Shown in pieces: positions 1 to 10,600 of a stretch of 64,000 nucleotides of DNA (the first letter of the stretch is position 1; every line of letters begins with the position of its first letter). The DNA is taken from contig JAISJQ010000048.1 of assembly GCA_031261445.1 (NCBI GenBank), positions 31,650-95,649 of the forward strand. The letters run 5' to 3'. The notes beneath the pieces are model-generated. The model was given only the letters and a program-made list of their open reading frames with translations. It was not told the origin of the DNA and searched no databases. This stretch comes from Oscillospiraceae bacterium (GTDB taxonomy: Bacteria > Bacillota > Clostridia > Oscillospirales > Acutalibacteraceae). The translations under genes and the position numbers were made by a program.

Positions 1-967
<967 letters not shown>

Positions 968-1024
968 GATCTATCCTCTTCTTTGTTTTTTGTGTATATC
1001 AAACGCATTGCGTGTGATGGCTGG

Positions 1025-2875
1025 TTATGATTGTAACAGCGCACGAAAATCCTCGTCGGCCAGCTGCGTCAGATCCTCTGGGGGCTTGTCCTGCGCGTGG
1101 ACGAGGACGTCCAGACAGTCGCGGCATTCCTCTTCGCTGGCGGCCACGTCCTGCACAGAGAGCCGCACCAAAAGCGCGAGCTCCTCGGGCGTAGCGTCCT
1201 GACCGAAGTAGGCTGGATCCACCTCCAGCCCCGCCGCGAGCCGCCCGAAGATCTGTTCCGCCGCGTGGCGTAAGTCCGGCGAGGGAAAGCACTGAGCCGT
1301 CTGTGCCGACAGCGCGAGCCGCCGAGCGAGCGTGGGTTCGTGCAACAGTGCCGCCAAAAGCGTCTCTTGTGCGCGGACGACCTGCACGGGCACAGTGCCC
1401 TCCCGCGCGTAGACGGGTGCGAGGTTGGTGGGGATGAACAGCCGCTCTTTTTTGGCGGCGGACTTCTTTTGTATCTCATATCGCCGCGCCGTTTCGGCCA
1501 CAATCGCCGCCTTGTCCACGCCCGTGTCTTCCGCCACGCGGGCGGCATAGAGATCCCGCGCCGTTTCGCTCAGGTGCATGGACGCGAGCGTCTGGCAGGC
1601 ACGCTCCAGGTACTGCCGCTTGCCGTTGTCGGTGGATAAATCAAACTGCGATCGCTCCGCGGAGAGGCGAAACTCGATGTCGTTGGCGGCACTATCCAGC
1701 AGGCTTTGGTAGCGCTCGCGCCCGTGACGGCGAATGATTTCGTCGGGATCTTTGCCGTCGGTCTCCTTGTTCCAGCGCAGCACCCGTACCCGCAAACCCG
1801 CCGCGTCAAAGATGGGCAGTGCCCGCGAGACCGCCTTTTGTCCGGCCTCGTCCGCGTCGTAGCTGAGCACCACCTCGTCCGCGTATCGCCGCAAGAGCAA
1901 CGCCTGCTCCTTGGTCGTCGCCGTGCCCAGACACGCCACCGCGTCGGTGAAGCCCGCCTGCTGGAGCGCAATTACGTCCATATAGCCCTCGGCGAGGATC
2001 AGGCGTCCGCCATTCTTTTTGGCAAAGTTCAGCGCGTACACACCTTGAGATTTTTTGTACACCGGCGTGTCAGAACTGTTGATGTATTTGGGCTGTTTGT
2101 AGGTGGATTGGGGCGCAAATTGTGTGTCACCGAGGGACGGCGGCATGTCTCCAACGGCGTATGGAACGTCTTCCCGCGGGCGTTGCCCGCCGCTGTCGTT
2201 CGGCGGTTTTTCGGTAAGGATGCGGCCGCCGAAGGCAATCACGCGCCCGCGTACGTCCAAAATCGGGAACATGACGCGCTCACGAAACGCCGGATACACG
2301 CTGCCTTTTTGACTTCTGCGTGCCAGATTGGCGATGACCAAAAGGTTCTCGTCATAGCCCGCCTCGCGCATGTGCCCCATGAAGTCATAGCCCGGCGGCG
2401 CCCAGCCCAGCCCAAAGTGCACGATGGTTTCCATGGTCAGTGCGCGGTCGGTCAGGTATTGCATCGCCACCCGCCCGCTGGCGTGGCGCAACTGGAGGTG
2501 GAAGTAGCGAGCGGCCTCGCGGTTGGCCTCCAGGATGCGGCGGCGCAGGGTTTCCATTTTTTCGTCTTCTGGCGTACCCAGATCCGGCACGCGCATCCCC
2601 GCGCGGTCGGCGAGTTCTTTCACCGCCTCAGAGAAATCTAGGTTCTCCATCTGCTGCAAAAACGTCACCGCGCTGCCGCCCGCGCCGCAACCAAAGCAGT
2701 AGTACAGCCCCTTGACGCTGTCCACGTTGAAAGACGGCGTGCGCTCGGCGTGGAACGGACACAAGCCGAGCAGCGCATTCCCGCGCCGCTTGAGCTGGAC
2801 ATACGGCGCAATGACCCCCTCAATGTCCGTGCGGCTGAGGAGCTCTTGAAAAAACGCGTCAGGAATGCGGGGCAT
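1025..2875 (-). CDS. dnaG: DNA primase
   Basis: Synthesises RNA primers for the replisome. The N-terminus has a CHC2 zinc finger (CPFH, then CFGC about 20 residues later). A central TOPRIM domain shows EGYMDVIAL and the acidic SYDADEAGQKA motif, and a C-terminal helicase-binding region follows. At about 616 residues the length is normal. A GTG at 2881 sits only one base from GGAGG and gives two extra residues. The ATG at 2875 has a seven-base gap to the same GGAGG and yields the typical MPRIPDAF start, so it is preferred. It lies between dgt and rpoD, as in other Clostridia. Confidence 0.97.
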   Translation of the reverse strand: MPRIPDAFFQELLSRTDIEGVIAPYVQLKRRGNALLGLCPFHAERTPSFNVDSVKGLYYCFGCGAGGSAVTFLQQMENLDFSEAVKELADRAGMRVPDLGTPEDEKMETLRRRILEANREAARYFHLQLRHASGRVAMQYLTDRALTMETIVHFGLGWAPPGYDFMGHMREAGYDENLLVIANLARRSQKGSVYPAFRERVMFPILDVRGRVIAFGGRILTEKPPNDSGGQRPREDVPYAVGDMPPSLGDTQFAPQSTYKQPKYINSSDTPVYKKSQGVYALNFAKKNGGRLILAEGYMDVIALQQAGFTDAVACLGTATTKEQALLLRRYADEVVLSYDADEAGQKAVSRALPIFDAAGLRVRVLRWNKETDGKDPDEIIRRHGRERYQSLLDSAANDIEFRLSAERSQFDLSTDNGKRQYLERACQTLASMHLSETARDLYAARVAEDTGVDKAAIVAETARRYEIQKKSAAKKERLFIPTNLAPVYAREGTVPVQVVRAQETLLAALLHEPTLARRLALSAQTAQCFPSPDLRHAAEQIFGRLAAGLEVDPAYFGQDATPEELALLVRLSVQDVAASEEECRDCLDVLVHAQDKPPEDLTQLADEDFRALLQS

Positions 2876-2881
2876 GGTCAC

Positions 2882-3109
2882 ACCTCCTTTTTTAGTGAAT
2901 AGTGAATAGTGAATAAGTTTTTTGTAGGGGCGATTGGCAATCGCCTGCTGGGGGAATGTGTAGGGGCGACCCTTGTGGTCGCCCGGCTGGGGTGAACGCA
3001 GTGTTGAGCGGATATCAGCAGACGCTGGGTGCGCACCCCTACGGGTGGATAGAGATGCCTTCAGTGTATAGTGCCCACCACCTATTCACTATTCACTATT
3101 ACCTATTCA
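2882..3109. repeat. Intergenic repeat cluster between dnaG and dgt
   Basis: No gene is visible. At 2893-2916 and 3083-3113 are opposite-strand runs of the heptamer-like TATTCAC/GTGAATA repeat. Between them are palindromes of the GTAGGGGC family: 2924-2945 (GGCGATTG/CAATCGCC arms), 2960-2984 (the common GGGCGACC/GGTCGCCC type) and a shorter GGTGCGCACC form near 3028-3045. The same families recur in most long intergenic regions of the window. Confidence 0.8.
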
Positions 3110-4105
3110 CTAAAATACTCCCCAGTCTTTGGGGACAAACAGGTCATTGAAAAGCGTGACGGCGTAGCGGTCGGTCATGCCGGCGATGTAGTCGCACACG
3201 GCGCGCTGTGTGCCTTCCGTCTCGGCAATGCGTATGTAGCCGCTGGGCAGGAGGTCGGGGTATTCACAGAAATATGTCCATAATCGTTGCAAAAGCGCCA
3301 CAGCTTTGCCCTCTTCGCTCTTGCAGACGGGGTTGGTGTACACGTGGCTGAACATGAACGCGTGCAGTTCTTCAAACGGCGCTTGGATGCCCGGCGCAAG
3401 GGCGATGTCGGCGACGCTACTCTGAATGCACGAGCGCACCAACGTGTTGATCCGCACGGATTTTGTGCGCCCCAGCGCGTCGCGCAAGGCTTTGGGGATG
3501 TCCTCCTCCGTGAGCACGCCCGCGATGATGGCATCTTCGATGTCGTGATTGATGTAGGCGATTTTGTCGGATAAGCGCACGATGCGTCCCTCCAGCGTGG
3601 AGGCCTGCGCACCGTGGGTGTGCCGCACAATGCCCTCAAGCGTTTCGCGCGTGAGGTTCAGCCCCGCGCCGTCCTTTTCCAGCACTTCGCATACGCGGCG
3701 CGACTGTTCGTAGTGCCGAAACCCGCCGGGCATCACTTCGCCCAAGGCGCGTTCGCCCGCGTGCCCAAAGGGCGTGTGCCCCAAATCGTGCCCCAAAGCA
3801 ATGGCCTCGGTGAGGTTTTCGTTTAGGAGCAATGCTCCCGCGATGGTGCGGGCAATCTGGCTGACCTCCAGCGTGTGGGTCAGGCGGGTGCGGTAGTGGT
3901 CGCCCCGTGGACTGAGGAACACCTGGGTTTTGTGCTTAAGGCGGCGGAAGGCCTCGCAGTGGATGATGCGGTCGCGGTCGCGCTGAAACGCCGTGCGCAC
4001 AGCGCAAGGCGTCTCGTCACGGGCGCGGGTGGCTGCGTCCGAAAACGCCGTGCGGGGCGAGAGCGTTGCCCGCTCGCGCTGCTCAGCCGCTTCACGCAAT
4101 GTCAT
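3110..4105 (-). CDS. dgt: Deoxyguanosinetriphosphate triphosphohydrolase-like protein (HD domain)
   Basis: HD-superfamily dNTP triphosphohydrolase that cleaves dNTPs to deoxynucleosides and tripolyphosphate. The protein has 331 residues, as expected for the short Dgt-like subfamily. It carries the family opening RDRIIHCEAFRRLKHKTQVF, then HTLEVSQIAR and the HDLGHTPFGHAGE metal-binding motif; a later SDKIAYINHDIEDA motif supplies the last metal ligand. It heads the dgt-dnaG-rpoD cluster with about 230 bases of repeats before dnaG. The ATG start has only a weak Shine-Dalgarno match (AAAG), unlike its neighbours. Confidence 0.93.
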   Translation of the reverse strand: MTLREAAEQRERATLSPRTAFSDAATRARDETPCAVRTAFQRDRDRIIHCEAFRRLKHKTQVFLSPRGDHYRTRLTHTLEVSQIARTIAGALLLNENLTEAIALGHDLGHTPFGHAGERALGEVMPGGFRHYEQSRRVCEVLEKDGAGLNLTRETLEGIVRHTHGAQASTLEGRIVRLSDKIAYINHDIEDAIIAGVLTEEDIPKALRDALGRTKSVRINTLVRSCIQSSVADIALAPGIQAPFEELHAFMFSHVYTNPVCKSEEGKAVALLQRLWTYFCEYPDLLPSGYIRIAETEGTQRAVCDYIAGMTDRYAVTLFNDLFVPKDWGVF

Positions 4106-4475
4106 AATGCCAACTTTCTATCTAGATGCTAGATTTCAGAGACTAGAGGCTAGATTTGCCTCTAGTTATATATACGCGAAAAAGGGCGATTTCCCTTTTT
4201 CTAGATGCTAGATGCTAGATGTTAGAGACTAGAGACTAGATTTCTGGCACTACACGTAGTTTTCTTCTTTTGCATACGTGGTGACGCGACATCTAGACCT
4301 GTAGGGGCGACCCTTGTGGTCGCCCGGTGGGTGTGGTTGCCATTGGTCAGGGCAGGCACACAGGTCGCCCTGACGTGTTCGACTGTCGGTCGGGGCGACC
4401 ATACCCACAGGACACAGGCAAGGGTCGCCCCTACACGCCTCGCGCCTAGGTGCGGCGGGCGGATGATATCCGCCC
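4106..4475. repeat. Intergenic repeats between dgt and tmcAL
   Basis: This 370-base gap holds no convincing gene. CTAGATGCTAGA-type degenerate repeats lie at about 4118-4160 and 4201-4245. GTAGGGGC-family palindromes occupy about 4301-4486, including an exact 25-base copy at 4301-4325 and GGGCGGATGATATCCGCCCC near 4457-4477. A hairpin inside the gap is listed separately. Confidence 0.75.
4178..4201 (-). terminator. Probable rho-independent terminator downstream of tmcAL
   Basis: A perfect 9-bp inverted repeat, GAAAAAGGG/CCCTTTTTC, around a 6-base loop. On the minus strand it reads as a hairpin ending in a T-run, placed downstream of tmcAL and upstream of dgt. The stem is A/T-rich, so efficiency is uncertain; it could act in either direction. 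Confidence 0.55.
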
Positions 4476-5585
4476 CTACGGGTCTAGATTGTATATATCG
4501 TCCACGCGCCGTTCCAGCGCGGCAGTGGTTTGCGCTGTAGTGTCCAGCCGCCGCAATTGTGCGCCGCGCTGCACGATGGGCAGGCGTGCGCTGTGTTTGG
4601 CGGCACGCAAAATCTCTGCCGCGCCCGCGCCCATGGCCAATACGCGAATGTACGGCGGCACGGGGGCACAGTCGCTCTTGCCGATGCCCAAAAGCGCGTG
4701 TAGCGCCGTGCGGCGCAAGCTGGCGTGGGTGTAGCGGCGGGTCTTCACCAGCGCGATGAGTTCGTCCAGCGACCCTGCCGTCCGCGCCGCTTTGTAGAGC
4801 CGGTTCTCCAGCCCCTCGCGCACCTCCGGCAAGTCGGCGAACTGCTCTGTGCGCATACTTTTTAGCCGCGCCAAAATCGCCGTTTCCAAGCGCTCCCCGC
4901 GCACGGGCGCACGCCCCGCCGCGATTTCCGCGCGAACAACCACCTGTGTCGCCTCCGGCAAGAGGGGCAACACATCTGCGCCATCGTGCCACGCGCGGCG
5001 CAGATCCGCCGCGCGTGTGCCCGAACCCGTGATGCGCTGGACGGCCATGGGGCGCATCGTGCTGTGTAGCTCCGCCAGCGCGGCGCAGTATTCCACACCC
5101 AGCGTGTCGTTGGGCGTGCGCAAAATGTCGCCGAGATCGGCGTATTCCGTGTGCAGAGCAAGTTCAGCCGCCGCCGCAAAGCTCAGCCCCTGCCGCAACT
5201 GTGCATGGAGCAAGGCTTGCGTTTCGGGCAAGCTTAGCGCACGGGCGGTATTCTGTATGGCCGACACGTTGCCGCATTCGCTGCCGAACGAGAGCGTGTC
5301 CACACAACCCAGCGCGTCCAGCAGAAAAACACTGCCGTAGGCAAAACGCCGCGCGGGGGAGAGGGCGAACGTCACGGGCAATTCCAGCACCAAATCCGCG
5401 CCAGCGGCAATCGCCGCCGCCGCACGCGCTTCTTTGCGCACGATGGCCGCCGCGCCGCGTTGCACAAAATTGCCGCTGAGCACGCACACAATGTGCGTCG
5501 CCCCCGCCGCGCGGGTTTGCGCCAAAAGAAACGCGTGTCCCTGGTGAAAGAGATTGTATTCCGCAACGATGCCCGCGACGCGCAT
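4476..5585 (-). CDS. tmcAL: tRNA(Met) cytidine acetate ligase
   Basis: TmcAL uses acetate and ATP to make N4-acetylcytidine at the wobble position of elongator tRNA(Met). The N-terminus carries the nucleotidyltransferase-fold signature GIVAEYNLFHQGHAF with the HxGH motif at residues 14-17. The conserved SGNFVQRG and LELPVTFAL segments of the YlbM/TmcAL family follow. Its 369 residues are slightly short of the usual length of about 400. Its ATG follows the DUF2812 gene's stop codon by one base, so the two are probably translationally coupled. Confidence 0.9.
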   Translation of the reverse strand: MRVAGIVAEYNLFHQGHAFLLAQTRAAGATHIVCVLSGNFVQRGAAAIVRKEARAAAAIAAGADLVLELPVTFALSPARRFAYGSVFLLDALGCVDTLSFGSECGNVSAIQNTARALSLPETQALLHAQLRQGLSFAAAAELALHTEYADLGDILRTPNDTLGVEYCAALAELHSTMRPMAVQRITGSGTRAADLRRAWHDGADVLPLLPEATQVVVRAEIAAGRAPVRGERLETAILARLKSMRTEQFADLPEVREGLENRLYKAARTAGSLDELIALVKTRRYTHASLRRTALHALLGIGKSDCAPVPPYIRVLAMGAGAAEILRAAKHSARLPIVQRGAQLRRLDTTAQTTAALERRVDDIYNLDP

Positions 5586-5586
5586 G

Positions 5587-6750
5587 TCAGCCCAGCACCG
5601 CGCTGGCGGCGAGAAGCATTTTGTCCGCGTTGGACGCGTTGCCCGTATATTTCATCGTCAGCACCACAGGCCCTTTGCGTGCCGCCAGAAAGAGATCGCC
5701 TTCGGCGGTCGTGAAAAGCCGCACTTGCCGCGCGTCCGCGTCGCGATTGGTGGCGAACATGGTTTCCCAGCCAGCGGCGGGCAACGACACTTCGTCAAAC
5801 AAACGCTCGGCCAGCGCGTTGTTGACGCACTGATAGGCCTTGTTCTCTAGCACCGGGCGATACGTTTGCGCCAGATTTTCGCCCACCTGCCGCGAGGCCA
5901 CCGAACGCGCCAGCAAGCTCCATTTTTGCGCCAGAAAGTTGTTGCCGTCATAGTCCACGCCATAGTCCTGCTGGACGACCCGGTGCATCACGGCGCTGTC
6001 GATGCTCTCTAGCCAGGGCAATGCTGCGTGCGTATCGCTGGGGTTGGGCAGTAGCGTCACCGTTTTTGCGGACGCGGCCTGTCCAATCAGCGACCCTGTG
6101 AGCAAAACAAAAAGCCCCGCGCATACGGCCGCCCCGGTCAGCGAAAAGCGGCGTGCGCTCTGCCAATTGGGCAGTGCGTGCTCCTGCCGCGTCTTATATA
6201 GATAGCGAATGCGGCGCAAGCGCCTTGCCTCCAGCCAATAAAACAGCGCACACGCGAGCAGGAGCGCCGCCGTGAGAAAATACCCCCAGCCGCCCGTGAC
6301 CATGGTCTCCCAGCTGAAGGTCACCACGCCAAAAATCAGCGGCAACAGCGCCAGCAGACACAGCAGGCCGCCCAAGAGGCGCACATGATCCAGCTGGTGG
6401 CGCAAGGATTCAAAGCGTTGCCGGGGATCGATCGCAAATTCGGTCACCTCGTCGCCCTCGGCCTTGTAGACAAACAAGTCGTCATGGCGGCAAACAAAAT
6501 TCCACCCGTCATGCGCCGGGGGCACAGCGACAAGCTTTTTTTCCGTTTTGCACACATCAATGCGGTACTGAATCTTGCGCGGCCCTCTCTGGGCAAAGCG
6601 AGAGCCCCACACACCCCACGAAAGCAGCTGATCGCCCGCGTGCGCCATGTCGGTGAACCACGCCTCGTAACGCGCCAGCTCTGCAGAGCAGCCAATGTTG
6701 GGTCGGAAAACCACGCGTCCCTCACGAGTCTGAGAGGCTCCTGTATTCAT
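5587..6750 (-). CDS. DUF2812-like membrane protein
   Basis: A 387-residue protein of unknown function. The N-terminal 75 or so residues fit the DUF2812 pattern: a short region ending WGVWGSRFAQ, then KIQYRIDVCK. About four hydrophobic helices lie at residues 125-190 and 203-225, followed by a C-terminal region of about 160 residues with no recognised domain. DUF2812 proteins often sit beside PadR-type regulators, but none is present here. The gene has its own promoter and runs directly into tmcAL. The family call is moderate; no function is proposed. Confidence 0.72.
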   Translation of the reverse strand: MNTGASQTREGRVVFRPNIGCSAELARYEAWFTDMAHAGDQLLSWGVWGSRFAQRGPRKIQYRIDVCKTEKKLVAVPPAHDGWNFVCRHDDLFVYKAEGDEVTEFAIDPRQRFESLRHQLDHVRLLGGLLCLLALLPLIFGVVTFSWETMVTGGWGYFLTAALLLACALFYWLEARRLRRIRYLYKTRQEHALPNWQSARRFSLTGAAVCAGLFVLLTGSLIGQAASAKTVTLLPNPSDTHAALPWLESIDSAVMHRVVQQDYGVDYDGNNFLAQKWSLLARSVASRQVGENLAQTYRPVLENKAYQCVNNALAERLFDEVSLPAAGWETMFATNRDADARQVRLFTTAEGDLFLAARKGPVVLTMKYTGNASNADKMLLAASAVLG

Positions 6751-6792
6751 AAATGTGTTCCCTCACGGTGCTTTTTCTTATGATGCGTTTAT

Positions 6793-6821
6793 AGTATAGA
6801 GTATTTTGCCCAGTTCGTCAA
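6793..6821 (-). promoter_or_regulatory. Sigma-A promoter of the DUF2812-tmcAL unit
   Basis: On the minus strand TTGACG and TATACT are separated by exactly 17 bases, about 45 bases before the ATG of the DUF2812 gene. Confidence 0.8.
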
Positions 6822-6875
6822 GCAATAAAGGGTTTGTTTTGCAGCAATGCGCGAACTTTCACGAAATTGTCACAC

Positions 6876-6908
6876 AAAATCCCCCTCCTCCACCGGGGAA
6901 GAGGGGGA
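6876..6908 (-). terminator. Rho-independent terminator of the tiny-peptide operon
   Basis: On the minus strand a 12-bp stem (TCCCCCTCTTCC paired with GGAGGAGGGGGA, one G-T pair) closes a CCGGT loop and is followed by TTTTGTGT. It begins about a dozen bases after the stop codon of the second peptide gene. Confidence 0.85.
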
Positions 6909-6920
6909 CTTTCGGCTCGC

Positions 6921-7073
6921 TTAGCCGTTGATCGCGGCGGCTTGTCCGTCCAAAATCGTGAAGATGATGGCGAGGAACTTCTCAAGGATGTTGGTGACAT
7001 CGCTCGATTGCCCATCAACAAGGCTGTTGAAGACCGCTGTGATGACGTCTTTGATGTTCGCAAGAATGTCCAT
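6921..7073 (-). CDS. Tiny amphipathic peptide, 50 residues, function unknown
   Basis: Second gene of a two-gene unit. The ATG at 7073 follows AAAGGAG with a six-base gap. The 50 residues start MDILANIKDVITAVFN, pass through a polar middle (DGQSSDVTN) and continue with a hydrophobic, helix-like EKFLAIIFTILDG segment. There is no signal peptide, no cysteine, and the net charge is acidic. It resembles the upstream peptide in length and in its two-helix layout. I do not recognise a family. A two-component membrane-active or bacteriocin-like peptide is possible but only a guess. Confidence 0.68.
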   Translation of the reverse strand: MDILANIKDVITAVFNSLVDGQSSDVTNILEKFLAIIFTILDGQAAAING

Positions 7074-7105
7074 GGTGTGCTCCTTTCTGTAAGGTGGTGT
7101 GACTA

Positions 7106-7264
7106 CTATTGGCCGGGCACGGGGATTCCGCCAAAGTACTGTAGGAGGATTGCGCCGATCTTTTCGATGAAGGCGTCTAAGCCGCCGATGCTACGAAGGT
7201 CACCCGAAAAGATCTCTGAGAAGTTTTCGAAGAGCTCCGTAATGGCGGCAATGAGATTTTGCAT
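7106..7264 (-). CDS. Tiny amphipathic peptide, 52 residues, function unknown
   Basis: First gene of a two-gene unit, 32 bases before its partner. The ATG at 7264 is preceded by AAAGGAG with correct spacing, and a consensus promoter lies just upstream. The 52 residues begin MQNLIAAITELFENFSEIF, have a Gly/Asp/Arg middle (SGDLRSIGG), then an amphipathic FIEKIGAILLQYF segment and a GGIPVPGQ tail. There is no signal peptide and no cysteine. Coding status rests on the ribosome binding site, promoter and terminator of the unit rather than on homology. I do not recognise a family. Confidence 0.68.
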   Translation of the reverse strand: MQNLIAAITELFENFSEIFSGDLRSIGGLDAFIEKIGAILLQYFGGIPVPGQ

Positions 7265-7297
7265 GTCCCTGCTCCTTTCTGGTGAGAATCTGCGTTT

Positions 7298-7326
7298 ATC
7301 ATATCATATTTAAGCGAGTTTGTCAA
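7298..7326 (-). promoter_or_regulatory. Sigma-A promoter of the tiny-peptide operon
   Basis: On the minus strand TTGACA, a 17-base spacer and TATGAT lie about 33 bases upstream of the first peptide's ATG. This is near consensus and supports strong expression. Confidence 0.82.
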
Positions 7327-7652
7327 GTTCAGATGACAGAAATCAGATGACAGAGGGCAGAGAGGCGGGAGGGATGAGGATACAGGCGTGAGGGTTGTAT
7401 CCTCATCCCTCTGTACCTCCCTGTAGGGGACACCGCCCTCGGCATCCCGCTGGTATGTTGTAGGGGCGCGCGCCCCTGCGCGCCCGCTGTCTTATAGAAT
7501 GGCCTTGCTTCCAGCAAAACGACATTTATAGGTCGGATATTTCATCATAGCTTTGTGAGAATCAGCGGGCGCACGGGGGCGTGCGCCCCTACATCTGGGC
7601 GGCAACATTCAAATATCAGAGGACAAATGTCAAGACACAATTCTGCCCTCTG
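7327..7652. repeat. Intergenic repeats between the tiny-peptide operon and the glycyl radical gene
   Basis: No gene is visible. CAGAGG/CAGATGACAGA repeats lie at about 7330-7360, and GAGGATACAGG-type repeats, direct and inverted, at about 7365-7420. Palindromes of the GTAGGGGC family occur at about 7423-7455 (GACACCGCCC), 7460-7490 (GCGCGCGCCCCTGCGCGC) and, in the opposite orientation, 7566-7592 (GGGCGCACGGGGGCGTGCGCCC). No terminator was found after the glycyl radical gene. Confidence 0.7.
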
Positions 7653-10600
7653 CTAAGCATAACACGTGCGGCCAATGATGATCTTCTTGAGCTCATCGCT
7701 CAGTTCCTGGAAGTACGCGCAGTAGCCGGCCACGCGCACCATCAGGTACTTGTGCTTTTCTGGGTGGTCGTAGGCATCCTGCAACAGCTCGCGGCTGACC
7801 ACGTTGGGCTGGAACTGCATCCCGCCATGGGTGAGGAACGTGCGGAAAATCTCGGCGAGATTCTTCACGCCGCTTTGCCCCGGGAAGAGCGCGGCATCGA
7901 TGGTGAACGTGACGGTCGAGCCGTTGACGGCGTGGCGGGCAAAGTCCACCAAACTCACGTCATTGAGCGCGGAGAGCAGGTCGTCTTGTACCGCGCCGTG
8001 GGCGGGCGCAACGGAGTTGGCCAGCGAAACGCCCTTGCGGTGACCGCTGGGCAGTGCGCCGGAATACTTGCCATAGCGGTCGCTGGTGTTGAGGGCATAG
8101 TACCCGGCGGTGTATGCGCCAGAGCGCGGGTCGGCGAAATCTTCCGTGGCGTTGGTCTGGGGGCGACCGCCGCTGCGCACGGCATAGGGGCACTGCGCCA
8201 GCGCTCTGTTGTAGATATCCATGACCTTGTTGACCCAAAACGCCGTCTCTTCCGTGGTGTTGTCGCCAAACTTGGGACAGGCCAGCGTGTCCGCCAGAAT
8301 CTGTTGATATTCTTCGCCCACATAGTCCGCGTCAATGGCGGCCAGCAGCTCGCGCAGGGTATACTTGCCCTGCTTGAAGACCAGTTCGTTGATGGCCACC
8401 AAACTGTCGGCGGTGTCGGTGATGCCCACCGCCTGAATGCCGGCGGTCTTGTAGTCCGTGCCGCCCTCGTAGGCATCCTTGCCTGTGCGGATGCAGCCCT
8501 CGTAGAGGCTGGAGGCCAGCGGCGTGGTGAGCGTTTCGCTCAGCTGTTGCTCCACCACCTGTTGGTCGTGCAGGATGGAACGTGCCAAAAAGTTCAGGCG
8601 CTCTTGGTAGCGCTCCAGCAGTTCGTCCATGCTCTGCGGTGGGTTCTCCACGCTGTAGTAGCCGCGCTTGATGTCCCGCTGGCGGATTTTCTCGCGGCGT
8701 TTGGCGCGGATACGCGCGTGGCGCGGCGTGGCCTTGGGGAAGGCGTAATCGGTGATGCGGGTGATGAACTTTTCCACCTGCTCTGGGAAGGCGTAGTTCC
8801 ACAGGTCGTTTTCCGTCCCGCGCATGGCCTGCACCAGCGGCAGGGTGACGTTCATGTTGCAGCAGTCGGTGTTGCCAAAGTGGTCGGGGCTGCAAATGGG
8901 CTCAACGCAACCGACAATGGAGTAGTTGCGGCAGTTCTCCTCGCTCTCGCGGTAGTGCGTGGCCAGCGTCTTCAGGTACGCTTCATCGCTGAAGAGCTCG
9001 GGCATGGGGCAACCGCCGATGTAGAGTTGCGCCAGGCGGTTGAGGTACTTTTGTGGGCTGTCCTTGTGGATGCGGGCGCACATGTTGATGGCCAGCGGCA
9101 GCAGCTCGCAGATGTCGCAGAGCATGTAGGTGACGGGGTTCGTGCCGTCTGTGCCGTCGGGCTTCAGGCCGCCGAAGGTCACAGCTTGGTCGGTGGAGAG
9201 GGTCTCGAACAGCTTGCTGATGTTCAGCAGTCCGTCCCCGTCGTTGACGAGAATGCACTCGTCCATTTTCAGCACAAAGAGGCTCAGCAACTCTTTCGCT
9301 TCGTCGTAAGTGATGCGCCCCGCGGCCAGATCGCGTTCGTAGTAGGGCTGCAAAATCTGATCCAGTCGCCCCAGCGACACGGCGTTTTCGTAGGCCTCCG
9401 TGCACAGGGCGATCATCAGGAAGGTCATGGCCTGCAAGGCCTCGCGGAACGTGCGCGCGGGGTGTTTGGGCACTTGCGCACACACGGCCGCCATGTCCAG
9501 TAGCTCCTGCCGCCGCCCTGCATCGCCCTCTGTGGCGGCCATATCGTTCAGCATATCCACGTAGCGCAGACCGAAGATCTCCAGCGCGTCCAAGCCCTCC
9601 AACGCGCCGCGGTAGAAGTCTTGATTGTTTTCTGGGTGGGCGGCCATGGCGGCGCGGATTTCTTCTTTCAGCCCCGCCGTGCCGTTCTCCAGCAGGCGGT
9701 CAAAGTTGACGATGAAGTGCGCGATGGCCGCAAAGTTGTTGTTAAAGCCCACCGTCTGCTCGGCCACGGAGGAGAAGGTCTGCACCATTTGCTTCGCACC
9801 ATTGCGTAGGGCGTAGCGTCCGATGATGCAACGAGGCAGCCAGTAGGGGAACACCTTGGTGTAGAACTTGCGGCGTTCCGCTTTGGTGCTGGCGAAGGGC
9901 ACGGGCGTTTGCCGCGCGGCTTTATAAAGGAAGGTGATGTACAGCGGGCCGTACTGCTCCTCCCAAATTTGCCCGGCAACGCGCTTGGCGGTGAAGTTGC
10001 CCACCAGTAGCTCGCCCGGATAGACGTTCAGCGTGCGGTGTTCCAGCACGTATTTCAGCCGCTCAGCGCGGTGAATGTGCACGGGCTTTTTGAAGCCCTT
10101 GAATTTTTTGTAGTACTCCGTCTTGAGCAGCGCGGTCTCAAAGCAGATTTCGCGCGGCGCTTCCCAGAGCTCCTGCCGAATCTTGTTGACGCGCTCGGTG
10201 AACGTGGCGTGGTAGGGTTTCGGTTGCAGGCTGTCGCTCCAGACTTCCAACCCGCTCTCGCGGAAGGTCTTCGCCGCCGCTTTGAGCGCAGTGAGCGCGT
10301 CCGTTTGCGCGATGCCCAGTTGCGGCACATCCAGCCCCAACCGCTCTGCCTTGTCCTCGTAGAACTTCCAGTATTGCAGCAGTTCCAGGTCGTCAAAGCC
10401 CAGGCTCTTTATGTATTCCGCCGCATTTTGGATTTGCGCGGGCGCATCGTTGTAGCCCGGCACAATCACCATGCGAAAGCGCACTTTGGGCTCGTGGGCG
10501 CTGGCCAGCAGCTTTGCCACGTTCTCGCGGATGCGCTCGTCGCTCTGCCCGGTGAGCTTTTCGTGCTCGGCGCTATCGCCCACCACCTTGAAGTCCACTA

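Noticed and set aside
4222..4992. Minus-strand ORF of 256 codons overlapping the end of tmcAL
   Set aside because: Out of frame with tmcAL and built partly of intergenic palindromes; low-complexity Gly/Ala/Arg product.
7329..7517. 62-codon minus-strand ORF in the repeat gap
   Set aside because: Consists of repeat-family sequence, with no ribosome binding site.
7581..9503. Plus-strand ORF of 640 codons opposite the glycyl radical gene
   Set aside because: No family match and composition typical of the reverse of a GC-rich coding frame; the minus-strand gene carries all catalytic motifs.
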